NCBI GenBank assembly: GCA_050732635.1 | Contig: JBOHRE010000001.1 | Span: forward strand, 1-64,000 | From: JBOHRE01 sp050732635 | Lineage (GTDB): Bacteria; Gemmatimonadota; Gemmatimonadetes; Longimicrobiales; RSA9 | Length of the DNA stretch: 64,000 nt | Direction: 5' to 3' | Notes under the pieces: generated by a model | What the model saw: the letters and a program-made list of their open reading frames with translations, nothing else | Databases searched by the model: none | Told to the model about the DNA's origin: nothing | Translations under genes and position numbers: made by a program | Shown: piece by piece, positions 25,717-33,965 of the stretch | Position numbering within the stretch: position 1 is the first letter of the stretch | Layout of the letters: each line of letters begins with the position of its first letter

Positions 25717-26589
25717 ATGATGTTCGTGGGTGACTGGTTCCAGCCGGGCGGTCCGTTCTTCCTGATCGCAGGGCCCTGCGTGCTCGAGGACGACGCCCTC
25801 AACGTCCGCATCGGCGAGGCGCTCGCCGGCATTGCGGGTGAGCTGCGGCTGCCGGTCCTGTACAAGGCGTCCTTCGACAAGGCGAACCGGTCGAAGGCGG
25901 CGTCGCACCGGGGTCCCGGCCTCGCGCAGGGCCTCGACCGGCTGGCACGCGTCAAGCGCGAGACCGGGCTGCCGGTGATCACGGACGTGCACGAACCGGC
26001 TCAGGCCGCCGCCGCCGCCGAGGTCTGCGACGCGCTGCAGATCCCGGCGTTTCTGTGTCGCCAGACAGACCTGATCGTGGCGGCCGCCGCGACGGGCCGG
26101 CCGGTCAACATCAAGAAGGGACAGTGGTTGGCGCCGGAGGAGATGACGCATGCCGTGGCCAAGGCTCGCACGGCCGGCAGTGGCGGTGTGGCGGTGACGG
26201 AGCGCGGCACCTTCTTCGGCTATGGCGACCTGGTCGTGGACATGAGGTCGTTCAGTCGGATGCGCCGAGCGACCGAGGCGCCGGTCATCTTCGATGGCAC
26301 GCACAGCGTGCAGCGTCCGGGCAGGGCGGACGGCACGAGCGGCGGCGAGCCGGAGTTCATTCCGGCGCTGGTGCGGGCTGCGGTGGCCGCAGGTTGCGAT
26401 GCGCTGTTTCTCGAGACGCACCCCGCACCGGCGCGCGCGCCGTCGGACCCGACGAACATGCTGCGGCTCGATCGGCTGCGCGACCTGCTGGCGGACGCCC
26501 TCGCGATCCGCGAGTCGATCGACAGAGGCAGCCGGCATGCCGATCGACTGAGCGACGCGCCCGCGACCATGCACGCCGAGCGGCCATGA
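25717..26589 (+). CDS. kdsA: Kdo-8-phosphate synthase
   Basis: Condenses arabinose 5-phosphate with phosphoenolpyruvate to Kdo-8-phosphate. The TIM-barrel enzyme shows FKASFDKANRS-like YKASFDKANRSKAASHRG, TDVHEPAQA, FLCRQTDLIVAAA, NIKKGQWLAPEEM and SVQRPG. The N-terminal FLIAGPCVLEDD has Cys where the E. coli enzyme has Asn; by comparison with Aquifex KdsA this indicates the metal-dependent class. It is 290 residues, and its stop overlaps kdsC by 4 nt. Confidence 0.95.
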   Translation: MMFVGDWFQPGGPFFLIAGPCVLEDDALNVRIGEALAGIAGELRLPVLYKASFDKANRSKAASHRGPGLAQGLDRLARVKRETGLPVITDVHEPAQAAAAAEVCDALQIPAFLCRQTDLIVAAAATGRPVNIKKGQWLAPEEMTHAVAKARTAGSGGVAVTERGTFFGYGDLVVDMRSFSRMRRATEAPVIFDGTHSVQRPGRADGTSGGEPEFIPALVRAAVAAGCDALFLETHPAPARAPSDPTNMLRLDRLRDLLADALAIRESIDRGSRHADRLSDAPATMHAERP

Positions 26590-27143
26590 TCGACGCCGCG
26601 CTGGCAGGGCGCATCCGACTGGTGATCCTCGACGTCGATGGGGTCCTCACGGATGCCGCTGTGTACATCGGCACGGGAGCCGATGGCGAAGCGATCGAGC
26701 TGAAGCGATTCGATATCCAGGACGGACTCGGCGTGAAGCTGTTGGAGCGAGCCGGCGTGCGCGTCGCTGTCGTGAGCGGCCGCGAATCGGCCGCGACGCG
26801 GCTGCGCATGGAGGAGCTGGGCCTGGAATGCCACCAGGCGCCGGAAGGCTTCAAGTTGCAGGGCTTCGAGCACGCGCTGGCAAGCGCCGGCTGCGGTTGG
26901 GACCAGGTCGCCGTGCTCGGTGACGACCTGCCGGACCTGCCGGCGCTGCGGCGGGCGGCGCTGCCCGTCGCCGTGGCCGATGCGGTGCCGGAGGTGCGCG
27001 CGCTGGCGCGCTGGGTGACGAGCCGGGCCGGTGGCTGTCGCGCCGTGCGCGAGTTCGCCGAAGCGCTGCTGGACGCGCGCGGGGAGTGGCGCCGGGTCGT
27101 GGCGGAGTATAGCGCCGAGCGGGACACCGAGTATGCGGGCTGA
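26586..27143 (+). CDS. kdsC: Kdo-8-phosphate phosphatase (HAD family)
   Basis: Haloacid-dehalogenase phosphatase that removes phosphate from Kdo-8-phosphate. Motif I is LVILDVDGVLTDAAVYIG with the nucleophile Asp, then FDIQDGLGVKLLERAGV, VVSGRESAATRLR and VLGDDLPDLPALRRA. The 185 residues fit the tetrameric, capless KdsC class. ATG at 26586 is preferred to a long upstream extension because it matches the family and overlaps the kdsA stop. It overlaps kdsD by 11 nt. Confidence 0.93.
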   Translation: MIDAALAGRIRLVILDVDGVLTDAAVYIGTGADGEAIELKRFDIQDGLGVKLLERAGVRVAVVSGRESAATRLRMEELGLECHQAPEGFKLQGFEHALASAGCGWDQVAVLGDDLPDLPALRRAALPVAVADAVPEVRALARWVTSRAGGCRAVREFAEALLDARGEWRRVVAEYSAERDTEYAG

Positions 27144-28116
27144 AGCCGCGCTCGGCTCGCAGAGCCTGGAACAGGCCCGCGCGGTCGTGCGCGCCGAGGC
27201 CGATGCATTACTGGCCCTGGAGCGGCGCCTCGGCGATGCCTTTCTCGACGCCGTCGAGCTGATCCTGTGCGCCAACGGCCGCGTCATCGTGAGCGGCATC
27301 GGCAAGAGCGGCATCATCGGTCGCAAAATCGCTGCGACGCTGACATCAACCGGCACGCCGGCAATCTTCCTGCACCCCGTCGAAGGGCTGCATGGCGATC
27401 TGGGCGTCGTCGGCCGCGAGGATGTCGCGATCCTGATCTCGAAGAGCGGCGAATCCGATGAGCTTCGAGGGCTGCTCGAGTACCTGAGTCGCACCGGCGT
27501 CCCGATCCTGGCGCTCACGGGTCGGCCCGAATCGACGCTGGCGCGCGCGGCAGCCGTCTGCCTGGACTGCTCGGTGGACGTGGAGGCCTGCCCCTTCGAT
27601 CTGGCGCCAACCACATCCACGACGGTGACCATGGCACTGGGCGACGCGCTCGCCGTCGCGCTGCTCGGCCGACGCGAGTTCACCCGCGAGGACTTCGCGC
27701 GCCTGCATCCCGGTGGCGCGCTCGGCCGCAAGCTGACGCTCCGCACTGCCGATGTCATGGTCACCGGCGAAGCCTGCCCGCGCCTGGCCGAAGCCGCCAC
27801 GATGCGCGAAGCCATCGTGCTGCTCGCCGAAAAGCGCGGCACCGTGCCCATCGTCGACGACGCCGGCCACGTCGTCGGCGTGGTCACGGCCGGTGACCTC
27901 ACGCGGCTCATGGAGCGCGAGGAGAGCGTTTTCCAGGTGCCGGTCGCCGAGGTCATGAATCGCAGCCCGAAGGTGTGTGGCCCGGACGAGCTCGGTGCTG
28001 CCGTGGTTTACCGCATGGAGACCCACGGCATCATGGCAATGCCGGTCGTCGATGACGACCACCGCCTGGTCGGCATCGTGCACCTGCACGACCTGATGCG
28101 CGCCGGCGCGGTTTAG
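27133..28116 (+). CDS. kdsD: arabinose-5-phosphate isomerase
   Basis: Turns ribulose 5-phosphate into arabinose 5-phosphate, the first step of Kdo synthesis. It has an N-terminal SIS domain (VIVSGIGKSGIIGRKIAATLTSTGTP, LHGDLGVV, LISKSGESDELRGLL, TTSTTVTMALGDALAVALL) and two C-terminal CBS repeats (from about residue 210 to the end). Its length of 327 residues is normal. It starts within the end of kdsC, so translation is coupled. With kdsA, B and C it completes the Kdo pathway in one operon. Confidence 0.95.
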   Translation: MRAEAALGSQSLEQARAVVRAEADALLALERRLGDAFLDAVELILCANGRVIVSGIGKSGIIGRKIAATLTSTGTPAIFLHPVEGLHGDLGVVGREDVAILISKSGESDELRGLLEYLSRTGVPILALTGRPESTLARAAAVCLDCSVDVEACPFDLAPTTSTTVTMALGDALAVALLGRREFTREDFARLHPGGALGRKLTLRTADVMVTGEACPRLAEAATMREAIVLLAEKRGTVPIVDDAGHVVGVVTAGDLTRLMEREESVFQVPVAEVMNRSPKVCGPDELGAAVVYRMETHGIMAMPVVDDDHRLVGIVHLHDLMRAGAV

Positions 28117-28155
28117 AAACGATGCGGATCGAAGGGTGTAACTAGGCCTGGGATC

Positions 28156-28755
28156 ATGACTTTGCTCGGCTCATATAATGCAACTTCGCAGCCCGCTTCG
28201 GGTCGGGTCCTGCGCCGGCTGGCCCGCACGCTGACCTGCGTCGTGCTGCTGGGTGCGTGCGCTCAGCAGGGCGGTACCGAGCCGGAGGCGCTCGCGCTGT
28301 TCGACGGCGTGGATGCCGACCAGGTCATCATCGGGCTCGATCAGTGGTTGACCCGCGAAGGGGTTCGACGCGCGCAGATCCAGGGCGATACCGCGTATGT
28401 GTTCACCGATTCCTCACGCGTGCAGCTACGCGGCGTCAACGTGCTGATGTACGACGAGGGGGGTCGGCAGAATGCCAATCTGACCTCGCTCAGCGGCGTG
28501 CTGGATACGCGGACCGAGGCGATGGTGGCTCGCGGCGAGGTCGTCCTGACGACGGCTGCGGGCAACCGCCGCATCATGACGGAGGAGCTGCACTATGATC
28601 CGCAGTCGGGACGCATCTGGAGCGAAGTCGAGACCACGATGGTCGAGGATGGCAGCCGCATCACCGGCACGGGCTTTACGTCGGACACCGAGTTCCGCAA
28701 CGTGCAGGTGACGAATCCTCGGGGTCAGACACAGAACCTGCGGATCGAATTCTGA
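28156..28755 (+). CDS. lptC: LPS export periplasmic protein LptC-like lipoprotein
   Basis: A 199-residue exported protein between kdsD and the lptA-like gene, the conserved place of lptC. It has a signal with a lipobox (VVLLGACAQ), so it may be lipidated instead of membrane-anchored. A jellyroll strand pattern follows (RRAQIQGDTAYVF, SLSGVLDTRTEAMVARGEVVL, LHYDPQSGRIWSE, GTGFTSDTEFRNV) like LptC/LptA proteins, which form the periplasmic bridge that carries LPS. The N-terminal region before the hydrophobic core is long (about 28 residues). Its stop overlaps the next start (TGATG). Confidence 0.85.
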   Translation: MTLLGSYNATSQPASGRVLRRLARTLTCVVLLGACAQQGGTEPEALALFDGVDADQVIIGLDQWLTREGVRRAQIQGDTAYVFTDSSRVQLRGVNVLMYDEGGRQNANLTSLSGVLDTRTEAMVARGEVVLTTAAGNRRIMTEELHYDPQSGRIWSEVETTMVEDGSRITGTGFTSDTEFRNVQVTNPRGQTQNLRIEF

Positions 28756-30179
28756 TGGGCCTGCCATCCGTCGGGGCTCGTCGGCCGTGCTGGCTGGCCT
28801 CTGCTGGTCTGCTCGCAGCGCTCACCGTTGCTGCGTACTCGCCGGTGGCGGCTCAACAGCAAAGCTGCGACCTGGGCGGTAATCCCCGGTTGCTCAATCA
28901 ACAGGGTTCGCTGCTCTTCATCAGCGGCCGATTTCGCGTGACCTGCACCGACGGCGTGGTCGTCGAGGCGGACAGCGCGGTCAATCTGCAGGATCTCCGG
29001 GAGTGGTACCTCATCGGAGATGTTCATTACATGGATCAGGAGAAGACACTGACTGCGGGCTGGGTGCACTACCAGACGGCACAACGGTACCTGCAGGGGC
29101 GCGACGACGTCGTCGTGAGCGACCAGCAGACCGGCTCGCTGGTGCGCGGCGAGCAGCTCCAGTACTTCCGGCAGAGTCCGGAGCGCGACACGGCGCGCGT
29201 GCTGGTCGGGGGCGGGCGCCCGCACGCCGAGCTGCGCGACCGGACCGAGCCCGGCGCGCTGCCCGACACCAGCGCGCCCACCCTCGTCGACGCCAACGTC
29301 ATCGAGCTGATCGGGGACGACGCCTTTCGCGCCTTCGGCGACGTCGAGCTGACTCGAGGCGAGATCCACGGCACCGGCGCTGAGGCCCACTACGACGGCG
29401 TCACGAACCGGCTCGTGCTCATTCGTGACGCCGCGGTCGAGGGGGAAGGCTATGACCTCTCGGCCGACCAGATCGAAGCCGAGCTCACCGATGCGGATCG
29501 GATCGAGCAGGTCCGGGCGCTGGGGCACGGCCATCTCATCTCGGGTGAGGCCGACCTGCGCGCACCCGAGCTGCGCGTGTTCTTCGCCGATGGTGTCGCG
29601 CAGCGGCTGATCGCACTCGGCGCCGCCCGAACGACGGCGGCCGCCGATTCGATCGGACAGGCGATTCTGACTAGCCAGGCACTGCGCCTGGTCGGCGACT
29701 CGATCGACGCGACTGCGGCCGACCAGCGCCTCGACTCGCTCTACGCCGTCGGCGCTGCCTACGGCGAGCAGCTCGCCGACTCGGTGCCCGCCGACCTGCC
29801 CGCCGTCCTGCACCGCGACTGGGCGCGCGGCGACACGATCCGGGCGTACTTCACGGCCGTGGTCGATTCGATCGCCAGCGCAGCGGCCGACTCGGTGGTC
29901 ACGCGCACCACGGTAGAGCGCATGATCGTGGCCGCAGCGACCGAGGACGAGCCGGCGCAGACCGTGTATCGGGCACGAGAGGCGGACAGCCCCGCCGCCG
30001 AGCCGCCCAGCATCAATTACATGCTCGCGATGCGTATCGAGATCCTGCTCCGCGACGGACAGGTCAGCTCTGTGCGCGCGGAGGGGCCCGTCCAGGGGCT
30101 GCAGCTGCAGCCGATGACCACGGGAAACGGCGTGCCTGCGGATACGACGTCCCGACGACCGGGCCGGGGCAGCCGATGA
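28755..30179 (+). CDS. OstA/LptA-like LPS transport protein, enlarged
   Basis: A 474-residue exported protein with signal peptide (GLLAALTVAAYSPVAA) and many OstA-type repeats, such as YLIGDVHYMDQEKTLTAGWVHYQ, YLQGRDDVVVSD and GDVELTRGEIHGTGAEAHYDG. LptA proteins are usually near 180 residues; this one is over twice that length and resembles the OstA-like proteins of other diderm phyla. It may form a longer stretch of the periplasmic bridge or join LptA with the N-terminal part of LptD. A possible Cys near residue 36 follows the signal. It sits between lptC and lptB with overlapping codons. Confidence 0.82.
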   Translation: MGLPSVGARRPCWLASAGLLAALTVAAYSPVAAQQQSCDLGGNPRLLNQQGSLLFISGRFRVTCTDGVVVEADSAVNLQDLREWYLIGDVHYMDQEKTLTAGWVHYQTAQRYLQGRDDVVVSDQQTGSLVRGEQLQYFRQSPERDTARVLVGGGRPHAELRDRTEPGALPDTSAPTLVDANVIELIGDDAFRAFGDVELTRGEIHGTGAEAHYDGVTNRLVLIRDAAVEGEGYDLSADQIEAELTDADRIEQVRALGHGHLISGEADLRAPELRVFFADGVAQRLIALGAARTTAAADSIGQAILTSQALRLVGDSIDATAADQRLDSLYAVGAAYGEQLADSVPADLPAVLHRDWARGDTIRAYFTAVVDSIASAAADSVVTRTTVERMIVAAATEDEPAQTVYRAREADSPAAEPPSINYMLAMRIEILLRDGQVSSVRAEGPVQGLQLQPMTTGNGVPADTTSRRPGRGSR

Positions 30180-31393
30180 GCGCCGCTCGCGTCCTCGACT
30201 ACGCGCAGGGGCTGCGCTCTCACGACGCCTCTGTCGCGGTCGCGTTGCTCGAGCTCATCCGGCACGCCGGACCCGACGGCGCGATCGACCGGGGTGACTG
30301 GATCGCTGCGGTTCGCGCCGCCGTGCAGCACCACGCCGAAGCCGAGGGCGCCGCGCTCGCCGGCGAGGCGCCCGGTATGGCGCCCGTCGATCAGCTCGCG
30401 CAATACCTCGAGGAGCACGTGCTGCGCCCGCTCGCCCAGGAAGACATCGTCCACCTCGAGCCGGAAGAAGGACCGTGGGAACGCGTTTGCCTGGCCGACG
30501 ACCTGCGCACTGAGCCGGCCCAACGCGCGGCGCTGGCCGTCGAATTGGAGCAGATCGTACACTCATTGCATAGGCGTGATGCCGGGCGACCGCTGGGCGA
30601 GCGCCGCGCCGCGCCGCGCAAGGGCGGCAGCCGGCTCGAAGCGCACGGACTGGTGAAGACCTACCGCCGCCGCAAGGTGGTGAACGAGGTCGACATCCGG
30701 GTGGAGCAGGGCGAGATCGTGGGATTGCTCGGACCGAATGGGGCAGGCAAGACGACCACCTTCTACATGATCGTGGGCCTGATCCCGCCGACCCACGGCC
30801 ACGTGCAGCTGGACGGCGCCGAGCTGACGGCGGTGCCAATGTACCGCCGGGCGCGCGCCGGTATCGGTTACCTTGCGCAGGAGCCGTCGGTGTTCCGCAA
30901 GCTCACGGTCGAGGAGAATATCATGGCGATCCTCGAGACGCTCGGGCTGCCTCGCGCCGAACGGAAGCGCCGGCTCGAGACGCTACTCGATGAGCTGTCG
31001 ATCAAGCACCTGCGGAAGAACCGGGCGTATTCGCTCTCGGGCGGCGAGCGACGCCGGCTCGAGATCACGCGCGCGCTCGTCAGCGAGCCAAAGTTCATGC
31101 TGCTCGACGAGCCATTCGCCGGCGTCGACCCGATCGCGGTCCACGACATCCAGCAGATCGTGGCCGGCCTGAGGCACCGCGGCATCGGCGTCATCATCAG
31201 CGACCACAATGTGGAGCAGACGCTCGATATCGTGGATCGGGCATACATCATGTACGATGGCCGGGTGCGCGTCTCGGGCACTGTCGCCGAGCTGGTCTGG
31301 AGCGATGAGGTCGCTGAAATCTACTTCGGACCCACCCTGACCGCGCGCATGCGCGAGCGTTACCGGAGACCGGAAGCGGTGGCATACGCATGA
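30176..31393 (+). CDS. lptB: LPS export ATPase LptB with a novel N-terminal domain
   Basis: The C-terminal 250 residues are a canonical LptB: Walker A GLLGPNGAGKTTT near residue 184, Q-loop YLAQEPSVFRKLTVEENI, signature SLSGGERRRLEITRAL near 287, Walker B FMLLDEPFAGVDPIAV near 307 and the switch His in ISDHNVEQTL. Residues 1-150 are an additional, mostly helical, acidic region (DYAQGLRSHDASVAVALLEL and on) that LptB normally lacks. The frame is open throughout and has no good internal start, so the fusion looks real. It energises LPS extraction at the inner membrane. It overlaps lptA-like and rpoN by 4 nt each. Confidence 0.92.
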   Translation: MSAARVLDYAQGLRSHDASVAVALLELIRHAGPDGAIDRGDWIAAVRAAVQHHAEAEGAALAGEAPGMAPVDQLAQYLEEHVLRPLAQEDIVHLEPEEGPWERVCLADDLRTEPAQRAALAVELEQIVHSLHRRDAGRPLGERRAAPRKGGSRLEAHGLVKTYRRRKVVNEVDIRVEQGEIVGLLGPNGAGKTTTFYMIVGLIPPTHGHVQLDGAELTAVPMYRRARAGIGYLAQEPSVFRKLTVEENIMAILETLGLPRAERKRRLETLLDELSIKHLRKNRAYSLSGGERRRLEITRALVSEPKFMLLDEPFAGVDPIAVHDIQQIVAGLRHRGIGVIISDHNVEQTLDIVDRAYIMYDGRVRVSGTVAELVWSDEVAEIYFGPTLTARMRERYRRPEAVAYA

Positions 31394-32847
31394 AGACGGG
31401 ACTGTATCAGGGCACGCAGCTCAAGCAGGAGATGAAGATCAATCCACGCCTGTACCAGGCGATGGATCTGCTCTACATGCCCCTGCTCGATCTGCAGGCC
31501 CACATCAATCAGGAGCTGCTGAACAATCCCTTCCTCGAGCTCGAAGCGCCCGCGCCGGAAACCGAGACGGAGCCGACCGACAAGGAGAAGGAAAAGGAGA
31601 AGGACAAGGAAAAGGACGACGAGATCGACTGGGAAGAGATCCTGCTCGATGGCTTCGAAGCCGGCGGTCGCAAGGCAGAGTACGAGGAAAAGGAGTACTA
31701 CGAGGCCGTACCGGTCGAGACACGGGACCTGTCGGATCATCTGCGCGACCAGCTCGTGCTGCTGCGCCACTCGGATCGCGAGATCCTCCTCGGCGAGGAG
31801 CTGATTGGCAACATCGATGACGATGGCTATCTGACCTGTCCGCTGGAGGAGGTGGTCAACCCGCTCAACGACTGGCTGGCCGACAGCGGCGCGGAATGGG
31901 CCGAGTCCGCAGCCGAGATGCAGCCGTTCATGGTCGAGGAAGCCGAAGCCATGCTCAAGACCATTCAGACGTTCGACCCCGCTGGCGTCGGCGCACGTAA
32001 CCTGCGCGAGTGCCTGCGGCTCCAGCTCGAGGACGCGGCTCACGAGGACACGCTCGCCTTTCGCATTGTCCGTGATTACTTCGATCAGCTCATCAACCAC
32101 CGTTGGTCGGAGATCTCCAAGGAGCTGGGCGTCACGCCGCGCGATGTACAGACCGCAGCGGATGACATTGCGAAGCTCGACCCGAAGCCGGGTCTGAAGT
32201 ATGCCGTGCCGAAGGACAACTACATCACGCCGGATCTGATCGTCGAAAAGATCGATGGCGAGTATATTGTCTTCCTCAATGACACGAACATGCCGCGGCT
32301 GCGGCTGTCGCGTGCCTACCGTGAGATCGCCAGGGACAAGAACCAGTTCAAGGGGGAGAACAAGGAATTCATCTCCAATAAGCTGAACAGCGCCAACTGG
32401 ATGATTCAGGCGATCGAGCAGCGGCGGCAAACGATGCTCAAGGTGATGAACTTCATTGTGGACCGGCAGCGCGAGTTCTTCGAAAAGGGCGTGCAGTACC
32501 TGAAGCCGCTGACGCTGCGCGAGGTCGCCGAGGTCATCGACATGCACGAGTCGACCGTGTCGCGAGTGACGAACGAGAAGTTCGTGCAAACTCCGCGAGG
32601 CGTGCTGCCGCTCAAATTCTTCTTCTCGAGCGGCCTGTCGACCACGTCCGGTGAGGATGTCAGCGCGCGCGGCATCAAGGACAAGATCGAGAAGCTGGTG
32701 TCGGAGGAGAACCCGAAGAAGCCGCTGACCGACCAGGCGATCGTCAATATCCTGAAGGAGGAGGGCATCCAGATCGCGCGGCGCACGGTTGCCAAGTACC
32801 GCGACCAGCTCGGCATCCTGTCGGCACGGATGCGGAAGCGGGTCTAG
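31390..32847 (+). CDS. rpoN: RNA polymerase sigma-54 factor
   Basis: Sigma-54, which directs RNA polymerase to -24/-12 promoters with enhancer-binding ATPases. Region I is Gln/Leu-rich (GTQLKQEMKINPRLYQAMDLL), followed by an acidic region II with a Lys-Glu repeat (residues 60-80), the core-binding region (ADDIAKLDPKPGLKY), the HTH (LREVAEVIDMHESTVSRVTN) and the RpoN box (ARRTVAKYRDQLGI). The 485 residues are normal. It follows lptB with a 4-nt overlap, the lptB-rpoN order known from proteobacteria. No enhancer-binding protein gene is in view. Confidence 0.97.
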   Translation: MKTGLYQGTQLKQEMKINPRLYQAMDLLYMPLLDLQAHINQELLNNPFLELEAPAPETETEPTDKEKEKEKDKEKDDEIDWEEILLDGFEAGGRKAEYEEKEYYEAVPVETRDLSDHLRDQLVLLRHSDREILLGEELIGNIDDDGYLTCPLEEVVNPLNDWLADSGAEWAESAAEMQPFMVEEAEAMLKTIQTFDPAGVGARNLRECLRLQLEDAAHEDTLAFRIVRDYFDQLINHRWSEISKELGVTPRDVQTAADDIAKLDPKPGLKYAVPKDNYITPDLIVEKIDGEYIVFLNDTNMPRLRLSRAYREIARDKNQFKGENKEFISNKLNSANWMIQAIEQRRQTMLKVMNFIVDRQREFFEKGVQYLKPLTLREVAEVIDMHESTVSRVTNEKFVQTPRGVLPLKFFFSSGLSTTSGEDVSARGIKDKIEKLVSEENPKKPLTDQAIVNILKEEGIQIARRTVAKYRDQLGILSARMRKRV

Positions 32848-32861
32848 CGGCGCGGGAGCAG

Positions 32862-33905
32862 ATGGGCATCGGGGTCGAGGGTTCCGGCGTGGGCGTCGAA
32901 CGCGGCGTTACCCTGCGCACCGAGGACCCGCGGATTCACGATCTGCCCGACGCGGCGCGCCGTGATTTTGCGGTCGTCGTGCCTGCCTATGACGAGGTCG
33001 AGAATGTGCCGGACCTCGTTCGCGAGCTGCGTGAGACCTTTCGCCGGTTTCGGCTGGACGGAGAGGTTCTCCTGGTCGATGATGGCTCCTCCGACGGCAC
33101 GGCCTCGTGCGCCGAGGAGCTGACGCAGGATTGGCCGCGGTTCCGCGTGCTGCGCCACCGCCGCAACTTCGGCAAGACCGAGGCGCTGCTGACTGCCGCC
33201 GCGGCGACGGATGCGACCTGGCTGATCCTCTTCGACGCGGACCTGCAGCACACCACGGACGAGATTCCCCGCTTCCTCGCCCAGCTCGCGGCAGGCAGCG
33301 ACATCGTGACCGGCCGCAAGGTCGGGCATTACCAGAAGGCAGCGGTCTCGCGTTTGTACAACGTACTGAATCGCTGGATCTTCAAGGTTCCGGTCAGCGA
33401 TCTGAACTCCATGAAGGGCTTCCGCCGTGAGGTGCTGGACGAGGTGCATCTGCGGCACGACTGGCACCGCTTCTTCGTGGTTCTAGCTTACGCCCGCGGC
33501 TTCTCGATGGATGAGATCGACATCGAGCTGCGGCCGCGCCGGCACGGCAGCGCGAAGTACAGCAGCGGCTCGCGGATCATGGTCGGCCTACTCGACCTGA
33601 TCTCCGTCGCCTTCTTTCTGCTCTTCTCGCGGAAGCCGCTGCTGCTGTTCGGCCTCAGCGGCCTGAGCCTCGCCGCGCTGGGCATGATCATCGGGCTGGT
33701 CACCATCGTACTGCGCGTGCAGCACATCGTCCTGCCGTTCGGCTACCGACCACTGCTGTACCTGGTGATCCTCCTCGAAACGCTCGGTTTCCTGCTCTTT
33801 GGTTTTGGCTTCGTGGCGGAGCTGATCGCGCAGCAGCAGGCGGACCTGGATGCCTTGCAGCGCAAGCTCGCAAGACGCCCGGAGGCATCCGAGGGCCGAC
33901 GGTAG
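32862..33905 (+). CDS. GT2 glycosyltransferase with C-terminal membrane helices
   Basis: A 347-residue membrane-anchored family 2 glycosyltransferase of the DPM/ArnC type. The GT-A core has FAVVVPAYDEVENVPDLV, VLLVDDGSSDGT, RRNFGKTEALL and the metal-binding FDADLQHTTDEIP. Two hydrophobic helices follow near residues 245-270 and 290-325. Such enzymes move a sugar from a nucleotide donor to polyprenyl phosphate. It begins 14 nt after rpoN, so may share its transcript, and is convergent with the flippase-like gene. Confidence 0.85.
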   Translation: MGIGVEGSGVGVERGVTLRTEDPRIHDLPDAARRDFAVVVPAYDEVENVPDLVRELRETFRRFRLDGEVLLVDDGSSDGTASCAEELTQDWPRFRVLRHRRNFGKTEALLTAAAATDATWLILFDADLQHTTDEIPRFLAQLAAGSDIVTGRKVGHYQKAAVSRLYNVLNRWIFKVPVSDLNSMKGFRREVLDEVHLRHDWHRFFVVLAYARGFSMDEIDIELRPRRHGSAKYSSGSRIMVGLLDLISVAFFLLFSRKPLLLFGLSGLSLAALGMIIGLVTIVLRVQHIVLPFGYRPLLYLVILLETLGFLLFGFGFVAELIAQQQADLDALQRKLARRPEASEGRR

Positions 33906-33915
33906 TCATCCATTC

Positions 33916-33959
33916 GGCTCCGCGGGCTCGGAGACCACAGCCTCCGGGGCGGCCCGGAG
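33916..33959. terminator. two tandem hairpins between convergent genes
   Basis: CTCCG-N6-CGGAG (33918-33933) and CTCCGGG-GCGG-CCCGGAG (33942-33959) sit side by side in the 60-nt gap between the convergent GT2 and flippase-like genes. They share CTCCG and CGGAGACC parts, as if duplicated. There is no T-tract; a bidirectional terminator is an inference from position. Confidence 0.45.
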
Positions 33960-33965
33960 ACCCCG

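Noticed and set aside
26220..27956. Minus-strand open frame of 578 codons opposite kdsC/kdsD
   Set aside because: Ser/Arg/Pro-rich shadow of well-supported Kdo genes on the other strand.
28174..28179. TATAAT box near the lptC start
   Set aside because: Lies inside the coding sequence and has no -35 partner at a good distance.
30176..31393. LptB frame considered as two separate genes
   Set aside because: One continuous frame; no in-frame ATG and no suitable GTG with ribosome binding site between residue 70 and the ATPase start.
31573..31620. Lys-Glu repeat in RpoN considered as a misassembled or foreign insert
   Set aside because: Acidic, charged region II is variable and often repetitive in sigma-54, and the frame is kept.
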